NCBI RefSeq assembly: GCF_031877795.1
Contig: NC_133934.1
Location: 105,712,610-105,776,609, forward strand
Direction of reading: 5' to 3'
Source: Strix aluco
Lineage: Eukaryota > Chordata > Aves > Strigiformes > Strigidae
Length of the DNA: 64,000 nucleotides
The notes beneath the pieces are model-generated. The model made no database searches. It saw only the letters and a list, made by a program, of their open reading frames with translations, and was not told the origin of the DNA. Positions within the stretch are counted from its first letter, which is position 1. Every line of letters begins with the position of its first letter. This document shows, in pieces, positions 23,641 through 35,600 of this stretch. Made by a program: the position numbers and the translations under genes.

Positions 23641-26600
23641 CTGTAAAACAAAAGAAAAATTCCATTCAGACTACATCTGAGAGGGGACCATCCCCACCAG
23701 CTGCTTTTAGAAGGGTTGACATGAGCGTCACACACATAACATGTTATGCACTGCTTGCCCACCGCAACTAGCTGGTGTCATTCCCAAAAGCACAATGCAG
23801 AAAGCCCTACCACCCCACGATACTTGCCAAGTGTGGGCTGTCGGCAAAGTACTGTGAGTTGGAGCCGCAATGATCTGGAAAGATGGACAGAGTGCAGCAA
23901 ACCCTCCTGGGGGCAGCTGGGAGGAACCAGTTGTGAATTGCAAGAGCCTGGCCAGCTCTTCCTGTGTGAAACTGGAGACCACAGTCCAAAACCACGTCAT
24001 GACCTGTTAGGAAACAGGAAAGGTAAAGCCAGATGAGTCAAGCAAATCAAGTAAGCATATAAGCAACTTCCAAGATCAGTCAATTGACCTTGCAAGCAAG
24101 TGCTCTACTAATAGCATTTTTTTTGTTTTACCAGGGTGACACACAGAGACAAGTATTACATACTTTCTTCTTATCAGTTAAGAGATGTCCCACACTACTA
24201 CCTCCCACCAGTCCCTTCCCTTAAAGCAGAAAGGCTTCTGCTCTCCCCACAGAGATTTTATTTTTAGAAATACCTGCATAGGCAATGAAGTAGGTTTACA
24301 ATGCAGAAGCTCATTTGCTTCTTGCAGTATGCTAATCTCTTGGTTTTTCACATCCTCTGGTACTTTCGTAGGAAGGTGGAACCATCCCAGTGTTTACAGC
24401 TAGAAGCCTGTACTCCCAATCTCTTTTCATCTTGAGTGTTTTGACAGTTTCCATTATTTTTCTAAATGAAGCTGCTACCATTCCCATACCCCTCTCACTG
24501 GGAAAGGCAGGGAGGGATAGGAACAATTACAGGGTACAAGTTTAGGCTACTACATCAGTAGCCTTTACCACAGAACTGAATTCCTAAAGCTCCATGTGGG
24601 TTGCAATCATGATCTTCAAGCATCCCTTAGAGATAGGTATATCACCGTGAATGTCTTCAATAGCAATAATTCCCACCAATTCCTCCCGATTCCCTGCTGA
24701 ACTGTTCTTAATTAGCGCTTTGTTGGATTTTCTTAAAAGGAACACCTCTGCTGATTTTTACCTGCTGGTAACTGATTAAGCATCATCCCTAGTCAGCTAG
24801 GCTGAAGGAGCTCTCTAGGGAGAAACATTATTATATATAATGCATGAAGTCCTACTCCTGACCCCTGAATCTTCCAGTTTGTCCTTCTGGAGGCCTAATT
24901 TCCAACAAAGAAATCTGTTTCCAGTTTAAATTGCCTTCTGCTGTAGTTGGGATAGCTGGTTTCAGCAAGCAAGAGGGAGAAACCTGTTCACTTGCCTTCT
25001 CACGGAAGTGCCAAGATCCTCCTACCACTACAGCATGTGCCTTGAAGTCACAGACACAGATATCTCCAGTACCACACATCAGCAACTGAAACGCAAGAGA
25101 CTGCAGTCAGAAAGTCAGGAGCTTGGAAAACAAGGCAACAGCTACTGTGCAAATTACAAATATTTAAAATGCTTAGAGAAGAAACATTTTGGCTTTATTC
25201 CAGATCCAGAATGTGCTTCATTTGTCAGAAAGGAGGGGAAGTAAGGGTAGAGATGCTTAGGGAGGCAGCAGTTACCTCAAGCTCATTCTCATCAAAAATA
25301 GCCAGGAGGTTCTCAGGAACTAACTCACTAAGACCTGGAAGAGAAGAGGAGAGAAGAGCAGCAAGCGCTATCCCCTGGGACATAAAGGCAGAAAGGAGTA
25401 GGGAGCAGACAGCATGTTACCTTTCAGGAAGTGGTCCACCTCCTCTCTAACCTGACTGGCCAGCCTGTACTGTGCAAGCAGATTTAGATACAAGATCTTG
25501 TTTTCATTGGTCACTGGTACTTGAGCCCCTCCTGTCACCAGTTCCACCACCTGAAAACAGAAGAACACTTGACGTGACTGTGACCAGCAGCACTCCCCAA
25601 ACCTGAACTCCCAACCAGAATAAACCCAAGCAAGGACCTACTGCCCAGAGTAAGCTCAGCTTTCTGGGGCACATAGCAAAGTTCTCAGCCTCCTCTGGTA
25701 CAGGCAGAAGGGGTTAAACTGTCCCACCTTCAGGAACTGCCTCCCTCACCTTCTCCAGCTGTCCTGTTTTGCTATACTTCTCTTCAGCAAAGACCAGATC
25801 CATCTCACTCACATCATTGTTCAGTATGAAACAAACTTTGGATTTATAGAATTCTGGGTCATCCGTTTCAAAATACTGTGTGAAAGAAAAAGGCAGCAGG
25901 GACATGGAGGGAAGGAAAAAAAAAAACCACAACATACACTGTTAACCAGGACTCTGGATCTGTTTCTACTACACCAATGTTCAACCTTTCCTCAGACCAA
26001 TACAGGCTTCAGACAAGGCTGGGAAGCTTTACCTTGTAATGCATACGAAGTCCTATGATCTGAGCCAGGAAGGATCGGGTGAAGCGAGCTCGAACCAGTT
26101 GTTGGTAAGCACCTCCCAGAGATGATTCATAAAGACACTTTCCTACTAGACGGCCTGCAAATTCATACACTTTGAGTCGTAAATATGTGGGACGCCCTGG
26201 ATTTGGATGCACCTGCAAAGAGGAAGCAAAATGAAATATCCAAGTGCTAGACAAGACTAGCACAAATAGCAAGTATGAGACCAGTTCAAGTCACGCCATC
26301 TCTCAGGCTGCCCAGGAGCTTTAGTGCAATATCCTCAAAGCTAAGCAACAGAAAAAAAAGCCTGAAGCTGCCTAGGAAGAATACAAGATGTTTCATATGC
26401 ACAGGCCAGAAGCTGTACGAGAGCAGAAATGGATTCTGAAACATTCAGACCCAACAAAACCTCTAGATGCCACCTCGTCTTGCCCAGAAATCCAGCCTTC
26501 CCTGCTGACTGGCCACCCTCTGCTGTTCATCCAGCCAGTTCTTAGGCCCTTCAGTGGGTTAAGATCATTAAGAAAAGCTTTGAGAAAGGCATTGGAAGTG

Positions 26601-29600
26601 ACTGTGCAGGCAAGCTAAAGAATGGGTAAGGTTGCACACCACTTAATAGCAACAGCATTATTTAACCATTGGCATATCAATGCACACATTTCTGTGCATT
26701 CAGCATAGGAACTGCAGACTCACCAAGGCCTGGTTGTTATCACTAAAGCGGGTAAAGAGTTGACTGGTGGTATCAAATAACGCCTTACAGATGAGCTCAA
26801 ACCACTCTCTGCGTGGACCTCCCCAGTCCAGAGCTACAAGATAAAACAAGCTTGGTCATCCATGGGTCATCAGATCAAGAGTTTCATGCATGCTGCTCAG
26901 TATTACCTGACATGAGAGCTCATCGCAGTGAGCAGCTCCATAGCAAAAAAGCAGAAGACAGGGACTCCAGAACTCTAGGTTTTGCTCCTAAACCTAGTCC
27001 TAATATTTTTTCATTTGGGCCTCAGGTCCCTATGTAAAGTAGGGATTAGAATAGCACCAGCAGGATAATTCACTAACATCTGTGAGCAAGTGAAAGGGCT
27101 GGAAAGCCACAAAGGATAGACATACTAGAAGAAACCAGAATTTCAGACTAAAACAACATCACTATCATTCCTTTCACTTCTTCCTCGTATATATCACAGG
27201 ATAACTCACCTTCTTCATCCTGAAAAATCACTTCGAAGTTTTTGCTCCAGTCAGAAACAGAAAAATTTCGTGTTGCTTTAAAAGACTGAAAAAAAAAAAA
27301 AAAATAGCAGCAGCCGTTACTGCTTGGCACCCTGCAACCAATAGGCAATCCTCCACATGCGATAGACAATTTAAGCAATACAAAAACCAAGAAACAGTCT
27401 AGTACTCTAAAGTATAAAAGTGAGAATTAGGAACTCCTAAGGTCTAATTCTTATTTCTCTAAAGCCACAGAAGCCAATTCCTCATTTTCTATTATGAGAC
27501 ACATTACCCACATAAATGCAGCTCATCTTAAAACCAGTGTGAGATCTTAGCACAGCACAGATGTATCCCTCTCAAGGCTGCAGTGCAGTATTGTTTAAAG
27601 CATTAAAATGCCTGTGGGAAGGAGCAATTTCTGCAAAGCACTCTCAGCCCACGAGTTAGATTTAAAAACAGGAACATTTCAGAGAGCAATAGAAAATAGC
27701 TTGAAGGGTTCACTGACTTCATACTTAAAGCAAGTCACGATGCAAAAAAGTAACAAAATATTTCAAGTGTCTAGAACTTCCTGTGTCCTGATTCTGGATT
27801 CCAATTAACGAAAATTTTAAAAGCTACACAGCAGTCCTCAGTCACACAGGTAGCTTTGGCTTAGCTTATCTTCAAACAGGTTAGAGCATCATGCTCCTCT
27901 GGGCTGAACACACTGGTCACATTCATTGTGCCTGTCAACCTTGGACACTAAAGCTTACAATTATTATTATGGCACTTAATTTATTGGAACACCAGTGCTC
28001 ATGACAGTGCAGGAATTTCCAAAATAGTGGGGAAAAAATTGTCAGGGAAATACTGTTTAGAAGTGAATTCATTTTGTAGCAAGCTATGAACTGAAACATA
28101 ACCTTGTAAACCTGCAAACTCTTACATGCAGAAAATATTCCGAAACACAGATTTACTGAGTGTAAATCAAGGGAAAGCCCAGCCATTCCTGCTTTCCCCA
28201 GAAATGTTCTTTTCCATCTTTATAAGATTACTGTTGAGACTTGTGGAAACAGTAAGTCAAGATAACTGCTTGCCCTGCGTACACAGTATTCAGAATGTCA
28301 GTTAAGAGCTGTATTATATGAATGAGTCTTTCTGAAGTTCCATTTTGGAAACACATCAGCTTAGGTCAGCATTGGCGAAGACTTAAGGACTCTATGGAAT
28401 ATTTTATCATCACACTGAACCACTGCTAGAAGTCTGTCAATGCAAGAATTTCATGCACGCAGCTCAGTAACATCTGACTTTACAGCTTATCTTACTGAAT
28501 GGCTCTGTACCAGAAAAACAATACATAAAGACTCAGAAGCTCTAGGTTCTGCTCCCAAGTCTGGTCCAGGTAGATAGTCTCTCTCTGGGCCTCTGGTTGC
28601 AATGTAAAGTGGGAACAGAATAGGACCAGCAGATTTCCTGCTTTTACAAGCTATGTATGTATTTACCCTAGATATCTCCCAGGGCTTGATTTACTCTGCA
28701 ACGAGTTCCTTAAAAATTTATCAGAGCTGAAGTTTCCTAATTACTTAAGAAATTGATCGCATCTTACCAGCTGTAGAGAAGGAACACAGCATCCCACACA
28801 ATACCAAACCTGAACACAGAGGAGCTACCTTGAAATAATTTTTTAACATTTCTCCCATCTCAAGCTGCTTACTGGCATCTGCCTTGAAACAGAAGGACTA
28901 ATCATTTTTAGCATGGTTGCCCTAGTACATGTCAGTTTGGATTTCTTTAGGCACTGAGCAGAAGAAAAAGGATGGAGGAAGCACTGGGCTTAAGCGAAGT
29001 GACCTATACACTCACCGACTCCAGCAGACAGTGACGGTTGACCTTTAGCGTGACCTTCAAATGGGGTCTTCTCATATGCACCTGACGTAGCTCTCGCTGA
29101 AAGAACGTCACTTTGTCCTGGAAGGTCTCCGAGCCTCCTGAGAACAGTGACAATTTGGGTCAGGCCTGAGCTGTCAACACGTGAACATCTAGAAGGCATT
29201 CCTAAGACTAAATGCACAGGTCAGCTTTACAGCCCAAGGATGAGTTTATTACAGCTTCTTGGAGACAGAACTCTAAAGGCAGTTTGCAGTTAGCCTTGCT
29301 GACATTCAGATACTCATAGGTGTGCTTTCAAAGAGCCTGACAGAAAAGCCAAACTGAAAAGGAATAGCTGGCACGATGAAATACATTCACTGGAAACACC
29401 AACCAGAACAGAACATGAGACACCAGGAATCAGAGTTCTCATCAGAGGTCAGTCAGTGTTGAAAATCTTCATTCCCTGGGGAAACCAGCAGACTCAAGTG
29501 CTAACTTCCTGACAACTGTACCCACCTCACCACCTCTTTACCTATGTTTTTATGCAGAGAGCGAATGAAAGTGGCTGCCAAGATGTTCCTCTTCTTGCAG

Positions 29601-32600
29601 CTGAGCTCCACAGGAGGTTGGATCCCATCATCCACCACCAGTGTCAGTAATTTGTGCACAGGGTCAGGACCAAGGTATGAAAACTAGCAGCAAAAAGATG
29701 CAAGAAAGGGTAAACCCATCATGCAAAAGGCACAGTGTGTTCAGCAGACAGAGCAACACCACCTGCGCCCTAAGACCTTCTCTGCTCACCCATGCAGATG
29801 CAGTTAACAGGAATACTATTTCAGGCATCCAGACTCCAGTTAGGAGGTTACTTCAAACTTTGCATCCTAGCCTAGGGGTTTCAGTGGACACAGTCACAGC
29901 ATTTTAGCAAGGTTATGAGAAAAATAAGAGAAATGCAAAAGGATCCAAGATTTTTGCCTAGCATTGGGACAAAAGGCAGGGAGAAGTGATACAACTAGCT
30001 CCTATTCATAAATATTATCAGAATTTAGGCACTGAGGGGAAATTCCAGAGTTGAATTTTACGCAACAAAATGTTGCTTCTCTCCAAAAGGAAAAATCAGA
30101 CTGTCATTCACAAGGTCCACAAGCTAACAATATGGAGGTGCAGTGACAGCTACAGGGAAAGAGGCTCACCTTTGTGCCAGGACATACTCTAAAGGTGAAA
30201 AGGCGCCACGGAATGATCTTCAGGTAGAATTCTTTCACTGAGAATTGCTGAGTAATCACAAGGAAAAGAAAATGTTAAAGGTCACATCTGTTAAGGGTTG
30301 TTCCTGAAACACATGAGGCACAGAACAGATCCATAAAGCCAGACCTCCCTCCAACCCCAGGGACAGGGTTCTGCAACATTTGGTGACATCTTCTGGCACA
30401 ATAATAAAAACCTTTAGAACTGTACAGAACCGTAAGCAACTTCTAAGACTTTACTGTGTGCATTCACGACACATGTAGGATCGCAGCATGACACAGATTT
30501 TACAGCAGTAAGCCACTGTGTTCAGTAGAACATCACCAGTCTGGTTGGAAGGTAATGTTAAGTACACTTGAGAGGCCGAATTCAGGACAAGTTTGTAATG
30601 CATTGACAAAAACGTTTTGGAAAAAGTCACATTAACAGAATCATTGCTACTACTCCCTAATTTTCACAACCATTTCAAACAACTTTTAAAAAGCACTTGC
30701 AATTGCTAAATCCAGGAGATTTGCAGTAATTTCTTCTCAGTCTATTTCTGCCAGAACAAATAACTACTAACTGTGGAACTGTCACCTTCTGGAGAACAAG
30801 CTAGGATGAAATTTTAGCATCTTTAGACAAAACACAAAACCATTTCCCACACAAGCCTGTTCTAGCTGCAATGACTGGAAAAAATGACTAGCAACATTTC
30901 TCCAGAAACAAAGAAAATATGCACAGCAACCCCTTAAAGAAATAACAGCATAGTTATCTACTGTACAGGACAGATACTCTAGGTATATATAGAGATATCT
31001 AGGGATACAATTACACAAGCATCAGAATCACATTAACAACTTTGGCAACTGAAGGGAACCTGCAACAGTACCCACTTGTGGTGATCTCCTTTACCAGGTA
31101 ATGCAACAGAAAATAGTACAAAAGTCCAGAACAAGGATGAAAGGATACTGAGCTCACAAGGACCCAGCACTCATTCCCACAGTCAGTTCTTAGAGCTGCA
31201 TGCAGCAGAGATTTATAAATCCCTCCATCTTATAACTGTTTCATAGCCCTCTTTCTCTGTCAGGAAAGAAATTCCTGGATTAGTCTTTCTTTTTGATATT
31301 TATCACTGCATTTTTCAGAATGTATTCAGATTGGTAGATTAACAAAGTGAATTTAAATTTATTGGAAGATTTAGTGTAATTTTCTTTCTAGGTTCCCTGA
31401 ATGCTCATAGGCAATAAGTTGTTTCTGTTAACATATTCTTACTGTAAGAGAATCCTCAGTTTCTCTTGACTTGCTTGAATCCTGTTTCTTCTACTTCTAC
31501 ATTTACCCTTTGTACTCTGACCATTTTTTTCCCTTTTCTTTTCCCTGAAACATTCAAGAAACAGGACAAAGACATAAAATCTGGGAATCTCTAAGTTCCA
31601 ATCTACAGGTATCAGAAACTGAGAAACGGAATTGCAGGTCTGACCTGACCAGAGCAAAGGAAAGGCAAACAGAGTATCTATTGAACCGTCAGGCAGAAAA
31701 TTCCCAGTAGGCTTTGGATCAGACCTAGAAAGACCCATGGAGTCCTAAAACTTCAAGGAGCATTTTAACATTATTCTCAGTCAGGAGCTCCACATTTGCT
31801 GTCTAGCCTTAAGCAAACCTTTTTTAACCAAGTCTGAGGCACCTAAATCTGGAGCTAAGATAAAGGGCACAAGGAAGGTCTTCAGTTGCAGTGTATTTTA
31901 AACATGCACTCAAGAGTAGTAACTTTGTGCTATCTACCTTAGGTGACACATAGCAGTACACTTTTTTAGGTTTCTTCACTTTCTCAGGGGTTTGGCTGTC
32001 AGAGGGAGAATCTTCATCTTCATCCTCAGTTGCAGTAGAAGGACGACGCTGGGAGGAGGTCAGGTGCATTGGAAGTTGCCACTGAGTGTTGGTATAACTA
32101 GGAGCATCGTAAAGGTAGGCTTCAAAGTAAATACCGACACCTGAGGTGGACACATTGTGTTCTACAATGTTCTGTTCATTCTCTGAGGGAAACAGATATA
32201 AGGGAGTTGTGTAAATCTTAATGGAGACCAGAATCAAAAAGTAAAGAATCCACAGACCACCACCAAATTAGTTACTATGATTTTAAAGAAAAGGCTACAC
32301 AACCAAAGGAAAACCTGGTGAAGTAAAACTCTGATAAAGAGAACCTGGGAGTGGGATGCAAAGATTTCAAGACAGCAGTTTGTCTGTCTTGGCTTCAGGC
32401 AGTGACTGGTTGAAGAAAAAAGGAAAAAGGCATACAGAACCTCTCTCTCAGAGAACCAGCCTGAAGGCATAGCCACTTGACAGCTACATTGCAGACTGGC
32501 TCACTCCTGAAGAAATCAGGTATTATAAAATTGTAAAAAAGCACATAGGTTACATGCAGTGTTCTTCATCCATGTAGCTTAGCATACAATACATGACTGG

Positions 32601-35600
32601 CTCACTTCCAGTATGGCTCCGATGCCAAGAACTAGCAAGGAATAAAAATTGCCTAATTTCAGAAGTTAACCTCCTGAGACAGGGGGAAAAACACACCTGC
32701 TTTTATCTGCTGATGGAACAGAGATTATCAGCCTTCAGAAATTTCCCTTGTCAGCAGCAAATTCATCTACCTTAGCATTTTTAAATGAATAGGCATTGCT
32801 TAAACAATTAAGCATGGCTAGTCCAGGGAAGCCACATTTAGCCCTGCTACAAAAGAGCAAAAAAGACTGTGCAAAGCATCTTGTAAGACGACACCTGGAG
32901 AATGAATACTGAGTAGTTCTTGACTCACCACTTAGAACAATGATGTCAAAATCACCATTGCTAATGGGCTTGTTCTGGTAGGAGATGCAGGCATGGAAAC
33001 AACCCCTACAGTGCAAGGTGAATCGGAAGAACACCTTGCAAGTCTGCCGATTGGACACCACAGACTTCTCAAACACAACATCGGAGCTCTCTTCTTCTTG
33101 AGGACCCAGCTAAACAGAAAATGAATTAATGAAGGGGACTCATATTATTATATATATTATATTATATATTTTATATATATAATTTTATATATATAATATT
33201 ATATATATATATTCAGGCTCACCTGAATTCAAGCAAGGGATGAGGTTGCACTCACCTCATAGATGGAGAGGCTGTAATTGTGCTCATCTATCAGGGACAC
33301 AGAATTGCTGGTGGGATTGTCATACTCATCTCTGGGAACTATCTGCAGAGTGTGCTGCTGCCCACAAGTCAGCACCAGAGTGGAGAAATGGCAGACAATT
33401 TTGGTTTTGGAGGGAACCACCATCCCTGAAGCAGACAACAACAGTTTAGAGTCAAACAAATTCCACAGTGAAGCTACAAAAAGCAAATAAAAACTAGGGG
33501 CACATTGCCCTCAAAAATTAATCAAATCTAAGCACATTCTATGCCCCTACATTCAAAAAACAAAGTATCTGAGCACTGAAGTACATGCTGTGGTGCACAG
33601 GGTTTGCCTTGGGTCAGAAACTTAATACTGATAAAAGCAAACCCAGTTACTAGCCCTCTAAAGAATGATTTTTCCACCATTCTAACCTTCAGCTCAAGAA
33701 CTTGCTCCCACAGCACATACAAAGTACAACTCAGATGACATGCAAGGAAACCTGCAAAGTCAGTTTACCAAACAAACTTTAGCCTGAAGGGTATGTAAGT
33801 TAAGTCTGAGCTTCTTCTTTCTGTAGGGGTATCTTAGCAAGCTTTGTATCTATTCACAATGCAGTGGAATAGAAGTACTTTCCATGAACATGTACATGAA
33901 ATATAAAAGATGCCAACTGGGGTCAGAAAACAAAAGTAGAAGGAAACAAATTTATAACTGATAAAAAGGAAATGTCTTTAAAGAAGTCTATAATTAAAGG
34001 TATCAACTGCTCCAGGACCCTAAAGGAATAGAGTATTTAAAAGAGGAGGAGTCGAATCAGCATTTCCCATTCAATAACTCAATACTTTCAAAAAAGGCAT
34101 TTTCTTACTACTAGGTGGATCACAAAGAAGTTACTGCAAAATGGAGAACAAGACACAAGTGGTTAGGGAGCTTAAGCAGCACTAACGACTTATTCTGTAA
34201 GGCAGTTGCTATTTTGCCACGTACTGGTAGTCACAAGTATGGTTTAGTCATGGGTCTACTGCTGGGATCTACACATGGCAAGAGGAAAATGGTTAAGGGT
34301 AACCCTTTCCCTGTCACCTACCTATTTTAGCTGGAAACACATTTACCTAACTGCCTCCAATACCTCCAAAACCTCCAAATCTACTTTGAATCATTAGAGG
34401 GCCACTTAGACCTTACCTGGCTGGAACACCTTGTAATAGGGGCTGTAGGCCACATTCAAACCACCAAGTTTTACAGTGATCTCATATCTCCCAGCCCTGC
34501 GCACAGTGAAGGCCACTTTCACCACATTGGAATTAGGCTCCTGGAGAACTTCCTGGGTTACAGGAATATCAATTTCTAGCTCCACATGGCAGATGTGAAC
34601 TCGCAGCTCCACAGGCCGGCGAGCAGGGAAGGGTTGCCCATTTTTATAGAATAACTGCATGGGAAATGGAGAAGTCCAGGTCAGCAAAATTATGCAGTGC
34701 ACAGAGGAAGAGAAAGCGAGTCGCCTTGGGGAAACAAGGGCAAGAACCCCAGCTCGGCAAAGGAAACAAAATTAACAGCCCGCTCTGTCACATAGGCTGT
34801 GTTCTCTGAAGCAAACAGGGCACAAATGGGCATTGAACAGCCTCATTCTCTTTTGTGCTGGGGTTCAAATGAGTGCCCTGGAAAGAACATGCCTCTAGCC
34901 ATTTCTTCTCTGCACTGTTCGTGCAATACCAGAGCAGAAACCAAGAGAACCCACTAGCAAAAGGAAAAAAGCAAAGCCACATCCTTTCAGAGAAACAAGC
35001 AGATCTTGTCCGTTTGTACAGCTAAGCGCTGGAAAAGCTCTCACCAATTTGTTACAGAAAACAGTGTGGAGAAGATGCTGACCTAAGGAGCTGACCCAGT
35101 CTGTACCGTTAAGAAGCATCAGCATGAAAACATGTTAGATAAAAATCACAGGCAGCTCAATCACAGAAGTGATCTGCCGGACAATTTCAGAAGGTAACAT
35201 ACCTCAATCAGTACTTCCTTACAAGGAAAGAATTACACTTTGAAACCCTATGTGCATGGCTCTTCAAGAGCTGGTAGCTTGTGGGCCAGATCCTGCCTGC
35301 CATCTGCAATCAGCCCGCAGTCAGCAAAAGGTTACTATTATTCCCTGTTTCTAAATGAGGGAGGGCATGGGGCCTGAAGTAGTATGTATTTTGACTGCCA
35401 GTGAGAGAAACCACTGCATGCAACAGCTACTGTTAATGAATAAAGGGCTAAACAAATGGGAGACAAGCATGAAGTGGAAAGGCACATTGCTGGAGCTGTC
35501 ATGAGAGTCAGCAAGGTGAAGGGAATAAATTTAAACAGCAGGAACAGAACAAGCCCCTTTCCCCTCAGATTTTTCACTGCCTGCCCTGGAGCTAGAACTC

